64,000 nucleotides of DNA from Pseudomonas sp. CCC3.1 (lineage in GTDB: Bacteria > Pseudomonadota > Gammaproteobacteria > Pseudomonadales > Pseudomonadaceae), in the NCBI RefSeq assembly GCF_034347405.1, contig NZ_CP133778.1, positions 496,001 to 560,000 on the forward strand, given 5' to 3'. Under the pieces are notes generated by a model. That model searched no databases. It was not told where the DNA came from and saw only the letters and a list, made by a program, of their open reading frames with translations. This document shows, in pieces, positions 8,608 to 18,224 of this stretch. Each line of letters begins with the position of its first letter. Positions within the stretch are counted from its first letter, which is position 1. The position numbers and the translations under genes were made by a program.

Positions 8608-10008
8608 CTAAAGCTCGGTCGCGGAGCGCCACCCTAACCCAAGACTCTTTTGCAGCGCTATGTAGTCCTTGATGAGCTGGCCGTCACTGTGAATGCGGTC
8701 TTGTTCGGCGCTATAGCGGGTGCGCTCGGCATCCAGCCAGTCGAGCACGCTGCTGGTGCCTGCGCGGTAGCGTTGTTCGGTCAACTGCGAGGCGCGCACC
8801 GCGCTGGTTTCGACGCGGGCCAGGGTTTCGCGGCGCTGGCGTTCATTGCCATAACGGGCCAGGGCCACATCGGCATCGCGCAAGGCGTTCAGCACGCTGC
8901 TGCGGTAGTTGGCCAAGGCTTCATCACGCCCGGCTTCGGCCTGTTTGACCTGTGCTTGCACCCGGCCAAAATCCAGCCAGTTCCATTGCAGATACGGCAC
9001 GCCAATCGCGCTGAGGTTGTCTTTGCGCAGCAAGTGGCCCGGCTCGCTGGCGCTGAAACTCAGCGAACCAAACAGGCTGACCTTAGGGAAAGCGGCGGCC
9101 TTGCGCTCGCCGATTTGAGCGGTGCTCGACGCCAGGCGGCGCTCGGCCGCGCGGATGTCCGGGCGCTGTTGCAGCAGGCGTGCGGGGTCGCCGACGTTAA
9201 CCTGCGCGGGCAGCACGGGCAGGTCGCTTGCCTGGCCCAGGCGGGCATTCAGTGCGCCGGGTGGCAGGCCGCTCAGCAGGGACAGTTCGTCGAGGGACTC
9301 GATCACCTCCATCTCCAGTGCAATGGAAGCTGCCTGAATGGTATCGACCTGGGTGGCGATGCGTTCCTTGTCCAGTTGCGACGCGGTGCCTTGGGCCAGG
9401 CGCTGCTCGGTGAAGTCCAGCAACTGACGCTCCAGCTGTTCGGATTGGCGGGCAATGCGCAGCCGTTGTTGTTGGTCGCGCAGGCCGATGTAGGCCTGAC
9501 CGATTTCGGCTGCCAATTGCACATGGGCGTCGGCCAGATCGGCACCGACCGCATCGGCTTCGGCGCTGGCGGCTTCGACGGCTCGACGCGCGCCGCCAAA
9601 AATATCCAGTTCCCAACTGGCATCGAAGCCGCTCAGGTACAGATGAGTCGCGGCCGTATCCCGATTGCCCGAGCCGGTAAACAACCCGGCGGCCATGGCG
9701 GTACTGGTGGGCATCAGGTCGCTGCGCTTCTCGGATAACCCGGCGCGCGCTTGCCGCAAGCGGGCTTGGGCGGCTTGCAGATCGGGGCTGTTGTGCAAGG
9801 CATTGTCGATCAGTTGATCGAGGGTCGAGTCGTTGAGCGCTCGCCACCAATCAGCAACCAACGGCGCGTGTGCCTGAGTGCCGGGCACCAGTCGTTCAAA
9901 AGGCGTGCCCTGCACCGAACTGTCGGGCGCGGCGTGGTAATCCGGGCCCAAAGTGCAGCCCACCAGCAGCAACGGACACAACAGGCTCAAGGGTTTGAAA
10001 GCAATCAT
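8608..10008 (-). CDS. Outer-membrane efflux lipoprotein (NodT/OprM family)
   Basis: A 466-residue TolC-like outer-membrane factor. The start is the ATG at 10008 (MIAFKPLSLLCPLLLVGC), which gives a lipoprotein signal peptide with lipobox LVGC; the frame is open to 10077 but that extension overlaps the upstream gene. Two repeated efflux-protein domains follow, with long coiled helices rich in Gln, Ala and Arg, and the family motif near LQQRPDIRAAERRLA. It starts 2 nt after the EmrB stop, so translation is coupled. It forms the exit duct of the tripartite pump. Confidence 0.9.
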   Translation of the reverse strand: MIAFKPLSLLCPLLLVGCTLGPDYHAAPDSSVQGTPFERLVPGTQAHAPLVADWWRALNDSTLDQLIDNALHNSPDLQAAQARLRQARAGLSEKRSDLMPTSTAMAAGLFTGSGNRDTAATHLYLSGFDASWELDIFGGARRAVEAASAEADAVGADLADAHVQLAAEIGQAYIGLRDQQQRLRIARQSEQLERQLLDFTEQRLAQGTASQLDKERIATQVDTIQAASIALEMEVIESLDELSLLSGLPPGALNARLGQASDLPVLPAQVNVGDPARLLQQRPDIRAAERRLASSTAQIGERKAAAFPKVSLFGSLSFSASEPGHLLRKDNLSAIGVPYLQWNWLDFGRVQAQVKQAEAGRDEALANYRSSVLNALRDADVALARYGNERQRRETLARVETSAVRASQLTEQRYRAGTSSVLDWLDAERTRYSAEQDRIHSDGQLIKDYIALQKSLGLGWRSATEL

Positions 10009-10010
10009 GG

Positions 10011-11597
10011 TCAGTGTCCTGTGCTCAAGGGCGTACCGGCTGGCGGCCTTTTCAGAAAGAGGGCGAGGGGCAGGCACAGCAGCAACGCGATGCCGAGCAC
10101 GAAAAAGGTTTCGCTGTAGGTCATGACTTGCGCCTGGCGCTGGATCTCGCTGGCCAGTTGCCCCAAGGCCTGAAGCTGGGCGTAGGCGAGGTCGCCATGC
10201 TCAGCGAAGAAGCCTTGGGTGGCGGTTGCGAGATGGTTCTGTGCTTCGACCGATTGCACGCTGACGGCGTCACGCAAGGTGTCGTCATGGAAGCTGTTGC
10301 GCCGTTCGATAAACGTGCCCAGTAGCGCCAGGCCGACCGAGCCGCCGAGGTTGCGCGCCATGTTGTAAATGCCTGCGGCTTCCCCGGCTTCGCTGGGCGG
10401 CACGGAGCTCATGGACGCCTGATTGAGCGGCATCATGGCCAAGATTTGCCCGAACCCCAGCATCAGTTGAGTACGGGTGAAGTTGTCGCCCACGCTGTCG
10501 GCGGTCAGACCCATGGCCAACAAACAACTGCCGGCGAGAAACCCCAGACCGAGCATGACCATCAGGCGTGGGTCTACGCGGCCGATCAGGCGCGGCAGAA
10601 TCGGCATCATCAAAAACGCCGGCAAGCCCGACATCAGCATCACCGCGCCGGACTGCTGGGCGTTGAAACCGGCGATGTTGCTTAGAAACTGCGGCAGTAC
10701 AAAGGCCACGCAATACAGGCCGCAGCCGACCACAAAAACAATGGCAATCACGCTGGCAAAGCGCGGGTTGAGCAACAGCCTGAGGCGCACAATCGGGGTT
10801 TTTGACAGCGTCTGCGCCACCAGCAGCAAGGCAATCCCCGCCACCGCCAGCAGGCTCAGGCCGATGATGTGCGCCGACTCGAACCAGCGCTCGCGGTTGC
10901 CTTCTTCGAGCACCACGGTCAGCGCACTCAGGCCAACGGCGAGGCCAATAATCCCCAGCCAATCGGCTTGGATAAATGCCTGCCAGTTGATCCGGCTTCT
11001 CTCCAGCCCCGAGAGCATGACCAGCAGCAATGCGCACACCGGGATATTCAAGAAGAAGCACCAGCGCCAACTGAAATTCTCGGTCAAGGTCCCGCCCAGC
11101 ACCGGGCCCAGCAGCGGCCCTAGCAACACGATCAGACCAAACATCGTCATGCCGATGGGCATTTGATGGCGTGGCAAACGGGTGGCCACCAGCACTTGTG
11201 CCGTGGGGATCATGGCCCCCCCGGCAAAGCCTTGGCCGAGGCGGCCGATGACCATTTGCGGCAAGGTTTCCGAAATCCCGCACAGGATTGAAAACAGGCT
11301 GAAAAAAATCGCGGTGGCGATCAGGAAGCGCCGCAGCCCGAACACCCGAGTCAGCCACGCGGTGAGGGGAATCATCACAATTTCGGCCATCAGGTAGCCG
11401 GTGGAAATCCACGTGCCTTCGGTGCCCGATGCGCCGATCTGGCCTTGAATCTGCGGCAAAGCGGAGTTGGTGATCGAAATGTCCAGGGTGGCCATTAACG
11501 CGCCCAGCGCACCGGCAAACACCACGATCCAGTCGCTGGTGCTGGCATTGGCCTGGGGCGGGTTCAGCGCTGCGGGGGCAGCGGCGGCACTAGCCAC
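10011..11597 (-). CDS. DHA2-family (EmrB/QacA) drug:H+ antiporter
   Basis: A 528-residue, 14-segment inner-membrane major facilitator. Helix 1 carries LGALMATLDISITNSALPQI, whose LD(V/I)(T/S)I(V/T)N-type motif marks the EmrB branch. Loop 2-3 has LTRVFGLRR and motif C is near LLGPLLGPVLGG. It overlaps the membrane fusion protein gene by 8 nt and is followed directly by the outer-membrane factor, so all three form one pump for hydrophobic drugs or aromatics. Start GTG or ATG near 11597; the residue run MASAAAAPAALNPP is kept as the N-terminus. Confidence 0.92.
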   Translation of the reverse strand: MASAAAAPAALNPPQANASTSDWIVVFAGALGALMATLDISITNSALPQIQGQIGASGTEGTWISTGYLMAEIVMIPLTAWLTRVFGLRRFLIATAIFFSLFSILCGISETLPQMVIGRLGQGFAGGAMIPTAQVLVATRLPRHQMPIGMTMFGLIVLLGPLLGPVLGGTLTENFSWRWCFFLNIPVCALLLVMLSGLERSRINWQAFIQADWLGIIGLAVGLSALTVVLEEGNRERWFESAHIIGLSLLAVAGIALLLVAQTLSKTPIVRLRLLLNPRFASVIAIVFVVGCGLYCVAFVLPQFLSNIAGFNAQQSGAVMLMSGLPAFLMMPILPRLIGRVDPRLMVMLGLGFLAGSCLLAMGLTADSVGDNFTRTQLMLGFGQILAMMPLNQASMSSVPPSEAGEAAGIYNMARNLGGSVGLALLGTFIERRNSFHDDTLRDAVSVQSVEAQNHLATATQGFFAEHGDLAYAQLQALGQLASEIQRQAQVMTYSETFFVLGIALLLCLPLALFLKRPPAGTPLSTGH

Positions 11598-12705
11598 GTG
11601 GCTGCGCTACGGCAAGGGCGGGCAGCAGCGTGCGAGTGTCGACATCGACAGTGGCCGAGAGGCCGGGCAACAACTCGATAGCCGCATCCGGGGCGGCTTG
11701 CAGGTGAATGCGGACCGGCACCCGCTGCACGATTTTGGTGAAGTTGCCGGTGGCATTGTTTGACGGCAGCAGCGCGAATTGCGAGCCGGTACCCGGCGAC
11801 AGGCTTTCAACCGTGCCCTGCAAAACAACCTCGGGCCAGGCATCGATATGCACGTTCACAGCTTGCCCAGGGTGCATGCGCTCGATCTGGGTTTCCTTGA
11901 AATTGGCAGTGAGGTACACGTCGTTCAGCGGCACGACACTCATCAGCCGCGTACCGGGTTGCAGGTATTGCCCCACACGTACCGAACGACTGCCGACGCG
12001 TCCGGCCAAGGTGCTGTAGACCGTTGTGTCCTGCTCATCGAGCCGAGTTTGCCGGGTGTTGGCCTGAGCGCTGGCCAACTGCGCGCGGGCTTGCTCGATG
12101 GTGGCGCGCTGGGTTTGCAATTGGCGCTGGGCAACCGTCAGCGCGGCCGCTTGTGCCGCCCGCTGGGCACTGGCCTGACGCAAGGCGTTACGCAGTTCAG
12201 CCATGCGCTCTTGGGTTTCTGCGCCCGTCTGGGCCAGCGGCGCATAGCGCTTGACCTGCGCAGCGGCGTATTGCTCGTTGGCGCTTTCGCCGTCCAGTTG
12301 CGCCTGCACTTGAGTAATCGACGCCGCGTGCTGGGCCAGTTCGGCCTCGCCCCGGGCAATGTCGGCCTGCGCTGCACTGATTGCCGCTTCGGCTTTTTCG
12401 CGAGCCGCCTGATACGGCCGCACATCGAGCCGCACCAAGGGCTGGCCGACGCTCACTGTCTGGTTGTCACTGACGTAGACCTCAGCCACGGTGCCCGCCA
12501 CTTTGGACGACACACTCAGGCTGTCGGCCTGCAAATAGGCATCGTTGGTGCTTTCAATAAAACGGCCTACGCTCCACCAGTGCACGCCCCATGCGGCAGC
12601 GCCGATCAGTGCGCCCAGCACCAGTACGCTCAAGACCTTCGTTTTTACCGGCTTGCGTGTGTGTCGAACCTGAGTCGATGGATCGAGCGGCTGATGTGCT
12701 GTCAT
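11590..12705 (-). CDS. HlyD/EmrA-family membrane fusion protein
   Basis: A 371-residue periplasmic adaptor: a single N-terminal membrane span (VLSVLVLGALIGAAAWGVHW), a biotinyl-lipoyl-like half-motif in VSSKVAGTVAEVYVSDNQTV, a long Ala/Gln-rich coiled-coil hairpin (about residues 90-210), and the second lipoyl half near TVYSTLAGRVGS. The start at 12705 (MTAHQPL) has GAGA 8 nt upstream; the frame extends to 12735 without a better SD. It is the first gene of the efflux operon and is transcribed away from a TetR gene across a 108-bp promoter region. Confidence 0.92.
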   Translation of the reverse strand: MTAHQPLDPSTQVRHTRKPVKTKVLSVLVLGALIGAAAWGVHWWSVGRFIESTNDAYLQADSLSVSSKVAGTVAEVYVSDNQTVSVGQPLVRLDVRPYQAAREKAEAAISAAQADIARGEAELAQHAASITQVQAQLDGESANEQYAAAQVKRYAPLAQTGAETQERMAELRNALRQASAQRAAQAAALTVAQRQLQTQRATIEQARAQLASAQANTRQTRLDEQDTTVYSTLAGRVGSRSVRVGQYLQPGTRLMSVVPLNDVYLTANFKETQIERMHPGQAVNVHIDAWPEVVLQGTVESLSPGTGSQFALLPSNNATGNFTKIVQRVPVRIHLQAAPDAAIELLPGLSATVDVDTRTLLPALAVAQPRG

Positions 12706-12743
12706 GGTGGTCTCAATTGTTAGCGGTTGTAACAATTATTACG

Positions 12744-12767
12744 ATCGGTAAAATTATGTCAACCGAT
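12744..12767. promoter_or_regulatory. Probable TetR/CerR operator between efflux operon and regulator
   Basis: An inverted repeat ATCGGT-N12-ACCGAT sits in the AT-rich divergent intergenic region between the fusion protein gene and the tetR gene. The size (24 bp) and location suit a TetR-family dimer that represses both directions. Binding itself is inferred. Confidence 0.55.
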
Positions 12768-12813
12768 ATAAATTGAGGCACACTCGCGCCTTCATCGAAA
12801 TAAGGAGAAACCC

Positions 12814-13512
12814 ATGACCACCACCACGCATCGGCGGCGTCCTGCCAGTGAAGGCGGCTACACCTGTGGGGATGAAACCAGCGCACGGATTATCGAAGCG
12901 GCCCTGACCCTGTTTGGCGAACGCGGCTTTGAAGGCGCGTCGACCCGCGACATTGCCGAGTTGGCTGGCGTTAACGCGCCAGCGCTCAATTACTACTTCA
13001 AGAACAAAGAAGGGGTGTACCTGGCCTGCACCGAGTACATGGCTGAACGCACCTGGGACTACCTGGCGCCGACCATCGAGGCGGCTCAGGCGTTGCTCGA
13101 TACCCGGCCAGACTCCGAGCAGTTGATCGAGTCTTTCTGCGCGGTGCAGGGCAAAATCGGCGAGTTCATGCTGGTGTCGAATCGCACCCACAACTGGCGC
13201 AAGTTCTACGCCCGCGAGCAGGCGGGGCTAGGCCCGACGTCGGGGGAGGAGTTGATCAACCAGCGCATTGGCCAGAGCATTATTAGTGTGACCAGCGGCA
13301 TCATCTCGCAGCTCTTGGGCCCGACAGCCAGTGACGAAGAGTGCATCTTGCGCGCGGTGAGCCTGACCGGCCAGTTGCTGCCGTTTCACCTGAACCGCTC
13401 CAAATCCATGAAAGCACTGGGTTGGGACGCCATCACGCCTGAGCGGTACGCCTTGCTGATCGGCATTGTGCGTGAACAGACCGTCGCAGTGCTGCGCAGC
13501 CTGACCAAATAA
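12814..13512 (+). CDS. TetR-family repressor, CerR-like C-terminal domain
   Basis: A 232-residue regulator. The helix-turn-helix spans about residues 25-65 (ARIIEAALTLFGERG, then TRDIAELAGVNAPALNYYF with KNKEGVYL). The C-terminal part, with WRKFYAREQAGLG near residue 130, matches the CerR/DUF1956 type of ligand domain. AAGGAG lies 6-8 nt before the ATG. It is divergent from the EmrAB-OMF efflux operon, which it most likely represses until a toxic ligand binds. Confidence 0.9.
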   Translation: MTTTTHRRRPASEGGYTCGDETSARIIEAALTLFGERGFEGASTRDIAELAGVNAPALNYYFKNKEGVYLACTEYMAERTWDYLAPTIEAAQALLDTRPDSEQLIESFCAVQGKIGEFMLVSNRTHNWRKFYAREQAGLGPTSGEELINQRIGQSIISVTSGIISQLLGPTASDEECILRAVSLTGQLLPFHLNRSKSMKALGWDAITPERYALLIGIVREQTVAVLRSLTK

Positions 13513-13523
13513 CCCAAACCCTT

Positions 13524-13591
13524 TGTTGGAGCGAGCTTGCCTCGCGATCTTTTGATCTTTTAAAAGATCGCGAGGCAAGCTCGCTCTTACA
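13524..13591. repeat. REP-type palindrome (GGAGCGAGCTTGCCTCGCGA family)
   Basis: A near-perfect long inverted repeat: GAGCGAGCTTGCCTCGCGA, then a short TCTTTTGATC loop and the complement. Family members lie at 18117-18184, 24268-24335 and 60474-60540. Here it separates the convergent tetR and tauC genes. Confidence 0.85.
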
Positions 13592-13602
13592 CGGGATTGG
13601 AT

Positions 13603-14472
13603 TCAGCCGCGGCCCTTCCAGGGCACCAGTTTGCGTTCCAGCCAGCGCATGCCAAGGTCGAACAGCAGCGCCAGTGCACCAATCACCAAAATGCCCATGA
13701 TCACCACGTCGGTGGCCATGAACTTGGACGCGGTGAGCACCATGAACCCAAGCCCGGCGGTGGCCGCGACCATTTCAGCGGCCACCAGCGTTGTCCAGCC
13801 AAAACCAATCGCAATGCGCATGCCGGTCAGAATTTCCGGCAGGGCGGCGGGCATGATCACGTGCTTGAGGACCTGGCCGCGGCTGGCGCCCATCGAATAG
13901 GCAGCGTGGATTTGTTCGATGGCCACCGACTTGACCCCGGCCCGGGCGCTCAAGGCCAGCGGTGCAAACATCGCCAGATAGATCAGCAGCACTTTTGAGC
14001 CTTCACCGATGCCCATCCAGATCACCACCAACGGCAAATAGGCCAAGGGTGGCAACGGGCGATAAAACTCCACCAGCGGGTCAAACACGCCTCGAGCGAC
14101 TCGGTTAACGCCCATCAAAATACCCACCGGAATCGCCGTCACCACCGCCAGTGCAAAGGCGCCGAACACCCGCAGCGCACTCCAGCCGATGTGCGTCCAC
14201 AGGCTGGCGTCAGCAAAACCATCGCGGCTGACGTCAATGATTTGCGCCCACACGGCTTGGGGCGAGGGCAGGAACAGCGGCTTGATCCAGCCGCTGTTGG
14301 TGGCCATAAACCACAGGGCAAACACCACCACGATGGTGCCCAGGCTCAGGGCGGTGCTCGAACCATTGCCCGGCGCGCCATATTGCTCGCCCGGTTTGGC
14401 GGGCGCGGCGCGCCGAAATTCGTTGAGGGTGCGCAGTATGGCGTTGCGTTGCTTCTCGTCTAACAGGCTCAT
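13603..14472 (-). CDS. tauC: Taurine ABC transporter permease TauC
   Basis: A 289-residue inner-membrane permease of the NitT/TauT class with about six spans. The ATPase-contact EAA loop is visible as YSMGASRGQVLKHVIMPAAL. The first ATG overlaps the tauB stop as TAATG, so the two are translationally coupled. Its neighbours, the ATPase and a TauA-like binding protein, plus the taurine-type metabolic genes nearby, support taurine or a close aminosulfonate as substrate. Confidence 0.9.
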   Translation of the reverse strand: MSLLDEKQRNAILRTLNEFRRAAPAKPGEQYGAPGNGSSTALSLGTIVVVFALWFMATNSGWIKPLFLPSPQAVWAQIIDVSRDGFADASLWTHIGWSALRVFGAFALAVVTAIPVGILMGVNRVARGVFDPLVEFYRPLPPLAYLPLVVIWMGIGEGSKVLLIYLAMFAPLALSARAGVKSVAIEQIHAAYSMGASRGQVLKHVIMPAALPEILTGMRIAIGFGWTTLVAAEMVAATAGLGFMVLTASKFMATDVVIMGILVIGALALLFDLGMRWLERKLVPWKGRG

Positions 14473-15308
14473 TACGCGGCTTCCTCATCGCCGTGGATGA
14501 TGCTCAGGATCTGCTCACGCAGGGCGATAAAGTCGGGGCTGGATTTAACCGCCCGCGCATCCCGGCACTTGAGAAAACGCTGTCCGAAGTCCACCGAAAA
14601 CTCATGGGTGATGCGCCCCGGACGCGGCGACATGATGATCAACCGAGTGGCCATGAACAGCGCTTCTTCGACGTCATGGGTGATGAAAAACATCATCTTT
14701 TGCGTGCGCTTCCAGATGTCCAGAATCAGCTCCTGCAAGCGTTCGCGGGTCAGCGCATCGAGTGCGCCCAGCGGCTCGTCGAGCAGCAGCATTTTCGGGT
14801 CGTTGGTCAGTGCGCGGGCGATGCCGACCCGCTGCTGCATGCCGCCCGAGAGTTGATAGGTGGCGTGATTGCGAAACTCGGCCAAGCCGGTCAACTGCAA
14901 AAAATGCAGGGCTCGTTCTTCACGTTCAGCCTTGGGAATGCCGCGCAGCTTGAGGCCGAAGGCCACGTTGTCGATCACGTTGAGCCACGGCAACAGCGCG
15001 TGCTTTTGAAACACCACCCCGCGCTCGGCGCCTGGGCCGGTGACTTGATCACGCAGCTCGGCGCCGCTGATCTGCGCCGGGACCTGGCCGTGGTAATCGC
15101 CCAAGGTAATCACCCCGCTGCTGGGCTGAATAAACCCGGCCATCAGATTGAGCAACGTGGTTTTTCCGCAGCCCGAAGCCCCGAGCGCGACCACAAAATC
15201 ACCGGCGGCAATGTCCAGATTGACCCCGGACAAGGCCCGCACCGGCTGCCCTTTTTGCTGCCCTGGATAGAGCACCGACACATCATGAATTTTGAGGCTG
15301 AGGCTCAT
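14472..15308 (-). CDS. tauB: Taurine ABC transporter ATPase TauB
   Basis: A 278-residue ABC ATPase: Walker [11 protein letters not shown], signature LSGGMQQR, Walker [13 protein letters not shown] and switch histidine [10 protein letters not shown]. The start at 15308 (MSLSLKIHD) has a clear AGAGGAAC upstream; the frame runs up to 15440 only because it reads through the REP sequence between tauA and tauB, and that extension is rejected. It energises uptake with TauC and TauA. Confidence 0.93.
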   Translation of the reverse strand: MSLSLKIHDVSVLYPGQQKGQPVRALSGVNLDIAAGDFVVALGASGCGKTTLLNLMAGFIQPSSGVITLGDYHGQVPAQISGAELRDQVTGPGAERGVVFQKHALLPWLNVIDNVAFGLKLRGIPKAEREERALHFLQLTGLAEFRNHATYQLSGGMQQRVGIARALTNDPKMLLLDEPLGALDALTRERLQELILDIWKRTQKMMFFITHDVEEALFMATRLIIMSPRPGRITHEFSVDFGQRFLKCRDARAVKSSPDFIALREQILSIIHGDEEAA

Positions 15309-15340
15309 GGGGTGTTCCTCTTTCAAGCGAATTGATTCTC

Positions 15341-15413
15341 TGTAGTCGCTGCCGAAGGCTGCGATGGGCTGCGCAGCAGTCCTGCTTTTGAAGCCCCTGC
15401 GGCAGCGGCTACA
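15341..15413. repeat. REP-type hairpin between tauA and tauB
   Basis: TGTAGTCGCTGCCGAAGGCT at the left is matched by the imperfect complement ending GGCAGCGGCTACA. It is the only sizeable spacer inside the tau operon and lies between the binding protein and the ATPase. Such hairpins often protect the upstream mRNA and lower downstream expression, which would suit the higher dose needed for a binding protein. Confidence 0.75.
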
Positions 15414-15420
15414 AAGCGGG

Positions 15421-16425
15421 CTATTTTGTGTTCTGCACAAACGTCGGGTTGATCGCCACGCTGTAGTCGGGCAGCAGCGCGGGGATTTTTTTCTGCGCTT
15501 TCAAAAATTCTGCGGTGGCGCTCAAGGCTTTGGCTGCGCCGCCGCCCAGCCAGGTGGCGCTGGCCTGTTCCTGGGCCAGCGGGAACTGGTACAGCGCCAG
15601 CACCGCAGGCACTTCTTCAGGCTTGGCCCCGGACTGCTTGGCCACGTTGATCACTTGCGCTGAATCGGCGGTCCAGGTTTTCGGCGCGTTGACGTAGTCC
15701 GCCGTGCTGCTCTGCAACACATTGGTAAACGCTTGCATGCCGGGGCCGTTTTGTTCGGCGAATTTTTTATCGACGACCAACCCGTCAAACGTGGCCTTGC
15801 CCCAGTTGGTCAATTGACCAGAGGTCAGCAGCACATGGCCGCTTTGCTTGAGGCGGCCCAACGCCGGGTCCCAGATAAAGGCCGCGTCGATGTCACCGCG
15901 CTCCCACGCCGCCGGGATGTCCGAGGGTTGCAGGTTGATCACCTTGACCTTGCCGCTCAGGCCGAACTGCTCCAGGGCAAACAGCGCGTGAAAGTGCGTG
16001 GTCGAGACAAACGGCACGGCGAGGGTTTTACCGGCCAGGTCTTGCGGTGCGACGATGCCGCTGCCGTTGCGCACCACCAGCGCTTCAGCGTCGGCGATGT
16101 TGTCGAGAATCCAGAACAACTGCGCGTCGACCCCGCGACTGACCGCGGCGGCAATCGGGCTGCTGCCTGCCACGCCGATCTGCACATCGCCCGAGGCCAT
16201 GGCCATCATCACGTCGCCGCCGCTGTCAAAGTTGCGCCACTTGATGTCCCAGCCGGTGGCCTTTTCAAACTCCTTTTGGACGATGGCGTTTTTCCAGGGG
16301 GCAAACATGCTCTGCACGCCGATGGTCACGGTTTGTGCGTGCGCCGCAGCGCCAGCGCTCAAGGTCAGTACGGTGAGCGGCAACAAGACAGCACGACGAA
16401 TCCAGGTATTCAGGGGCTTGAGCAT
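15421..16425 (-). CDS. tauA: Taurine-binding periplasmic protein TauA
   Basis: A 334-residue substrate-binding protein with a Sec signal peptide (cleavage near AAAHAQ). The mature start [19 protein letters not shown] and the block [25 protein letters not shown] are typical of TauA in the SsuA/TauA family. It is the first gene of tauABC, with a TauR-like promoter at 16469-16527. No tauD dioxygenase follows, unlike the sulfur-starvation tauABCD operons. Confidence 0.92.
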   Translation of the reverse strand: MLKPLNTWIRRAVLLPLTVLTLSAGAAAHAQTVTIGVQSMFAPWKNAIVQKEFEKATGWDIKWRNFDSGGDVMMAMASGDVQIGVAGSSPIAAAVSRGVDAQLFWILDNIADAEALVVRNGSGIVAPQDLAGKTLAVPFVSTTHFHALFALEQFGLSGKVKVINLQPSDIPAAWERGDIDAAFIWDPALGRLKQSGHVLLTSGQLTNWGKATFDGLVVDKKFAEQNGPGMQAFTNVLQSSTADYVNAPKTWTADSAQVINVAKQSGAKPEEVPAVLALYQFPLAQEQASATWLGGGAAKALSATAEFLKAQKKIPALLPDYSVAINPTFVQNTK

Positions 16426-16468
16426 GGTGAGGCTCCAGGAAGGGGAAGACGTTGTTTGAGTCAGCCCG

Positions 16469-16527
16469 ATCTTAGGCGGCGGCCCAAAGCTTGCTTTAGA
16501 TCCAGTTGCCGCAATCTGTGGTGCCAG
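16469..16527 (-). promoter_or_regulatory. TauR-like activator boxes and -10 of tauABC
   Basis: Minus strand order: CTGGCACCAC (16527-16518), CTGGATCTAA (16505-16496) starting 22 nt later, and -10 TAAGAT (16474-16469) 31 nt after the second box starts. The CTGGATCTAA box closely resembles the CTGGAC(C/T)TAA direct repeats reported for TauR of Rhodobacter. It lies in the divergent region between tauA and the tauR-like gene. Confidence 0.65.
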
Positions 16528-16608
16528 AGGTCGCCGCAGGCCTTGTGTGACAAGGGCTGTAGCGAAACAGGTGCGTCATAAGGGTGCGCCGCAAAAGGAG
16601 CTTGAACC

Positions 16609-18102
16609 ATGTTGGAGCGTTATTTCCGTCCCTTTGAAGCGGGCCGTGGTTTACAGGAGCAACTGCGCGAGAGCCTGCTCAGCGCAATTCTGGATGGCGC
16701 CATGCCGCCCAGCGAGCCCATGCCGTCGTCGCGCAAGCTGTGTGAATTGCTCAAGGTGTCGCGTAACACGGTGGTGCTGGTCTACGAGCAGTTGGTGCAG
16801 GATGGCTACTTGATTCCATCGGACCGACGCGGCTACTTCATCAACGAGAAATACCTGCGCCAGCAACTCAACGTCAGCCTCAAACCGGCCACCGAAAAAA
16901 TCTTCGAGCGCCCCGACCATGCGCCGGACTGGGAAGCGCGACTGCAAAGCCACTCGTCGCAGCTGCGGGCCATCGTCAAACCGCGCAACTGGCGCGAATA
17001 CCGCTACCCGTTTATCTACGGTCAGGTCGAAGCTGACGAACAGACCGCTGCGCGCTGGCGAGACTGCGCGCGCATCGCCAGCACCGGCGCCCACATGCGC
17101 AGCTGGGTTGACGACCAAGTGATGCTCGACGATCCGCTGCTGATTGAGCAGATCATCCAGCGCGTGCTGCCCAAACGCGGGATCAGCGTGTCGGCGCAAG
17201 AAGTGCTGGTGACGATCGGCACGCAAAACTCGCTGTACATGCTGGCGCAATTGCTTGGCCGTCCAGGCTTGGTCATGGGGCTGGAAGAGCCCGGCTATGT
17301 CGATGCGCGCAACATCTTCAGCCAGAGCGGTTGTGCCCTTAAACCGCTGCGCATCGACCGCCAAGGGCTGGTGGTGAATGAACAGCTCGACGCGTGCGAA
17401 ATGTTGTTTTGCACCCCCAGCCATCAATCACCGACAGGCGTGACCATGCCGCTGTATCGACGTCTGGAACTGATGGCCAGCGCCCGCGAGCGAGACTTTT
17501 TGATCATCGAAGATGACTACGAAAACGAGCAAAATTTTCTGGGCAGTAACCACCCGGCCCTCAAGAGTTTTGATGACAGCGGGCGGGTGATCTATCTGGG
17601 CAGCCTGACCAAAAGCCTGTTGCCGGGCGTGCGGTTGGGGTTTATTGCCGCCGATGCCGAGTTGATTCATGAATTGCGGGCGATGCGGCGCTACATCTAC
17701 CGGCACCCGCCGTCGAACAACCAGCGCACCCTGGCGCTGTTTTTATCGATGGGGCATTACGACGCGCATGCGCGCAGATTGCGTGACCGGTTGGCGCGCA
17801 AGTGGCGAGTGATCAGCCGGGCGATGGCCGAGCACTTGCCAGAGGTTCATGCCAGCGGCATGGCGGGCGGTTCATCGCTGTGGGTCAACTGCCCGGCGGG
17901 GGTGGATGCGTGGGTGCTGCAACGGCTGGTGGCCAAGCGTGGGGTATTGATTGAGCCGGGCGATATTCATTACGTGAGCGAGCCACGGCCACTCAACTGC
18001 TTTCGACTGGGGTTTGGGGCGATTGCCGAAGACTTGATAGAGCCTGGGATAGCCGCGCTGGGTGCGGCTTGGCGGGAGATGCAACAGCGACCTCTTTTGT
18101 AA
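16609..18102 (+). CDS. tauR: TauR-like MocR activator of taurine genes
   Basis: A 497-residue MocR protein: winged helix at residues 20-75 (EPMPSSRKLCELLKVSRNT) joined to an aminotransferase-like PLP domain with the lysine in LGSLTKSLLPGVRLGF. It is divergent from tauABC and faces the aminotransferase gene, the usual place for TauR. The ATG has AAGGAG about 7 nt upstream. Three promoters in this locus carry the same paired boxes, which are its likely targets. By analogy with TauR it should need PLP and taurine to activate. Confidence 0.85.
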   Translation: MLERYFRPFEAGRGLQEQLRESLLSAILDGAMPPSEPMPSSRKLCELLKVSRNTVVLVYEQLVQDGYLIPSDRRGYFINEKYLRQQLNVSLKPATEKIFERPDHAPDWEARLQSHSSQLRAIVKPRNWREYRYPFIYGQVEADEQTAARWRDCARIASTGAHMRSWVDDQVMLDDPLLIEQIIQRVLPKRGISVSAQEVLVTIGTQNSLYMLAQLLGRPGLVMGLEEPGYVDARNIFSQSGCALKPLRIDRQGLVVNEQLDACEMLFCTPSHQSPTGVTMPLYRRLELMASARERDFLIIEDDYENEQNFLGSNHPALKSFDDSGRVIYLGSLTKSLLPGVRLGFIAADAELIHELRAMRRYIYRHPPSNNQRTLALFLSMGHYDAHARRLRDRLARKWRVISRAMAEHLPEVHASGMAGGSSLWVNCPAGVDAWVLQRLVAKRGVLIEPGDIHYVSEPRPLNCFRLGFGAIAEDLIEPGIAALGAAWREMQQRPLL

Positions 18103-18116
18103 CGCGGGCTGAAACC

Positions 18117-18184
18117 TGTAGGAGCGAGCTTGCCTCGCGATCTTTTGATCCTGGAAAAGATCGCGAGGCAAGCTCGCTCCTACA
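18117..18184. repeat. REP-type palindrome (GGAGCGAGCTTGCCTCGCGA family)
   Basis: A complete copy with TGTAGGAGCGAGCTTGCC at one end and its exact complement at the other, around TTTTGATCCTGG. It lies between the convergent tauR and aminotransferase genes and probably serves as a bidirectional transcript end. Confidence 0.85.
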
Positions 18185-18224
18185 GGGCTGCGTTCGATTT
18201 AATGGCCGCTGTCTTGATGGTTAA

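Noticed and set aside
15309..15440. N-terminal extension of TauB by 44 residues
   Set aside because: The extra residues are the translated REP element and the end of tauA; a strong SD precedes the ATG at 15308.
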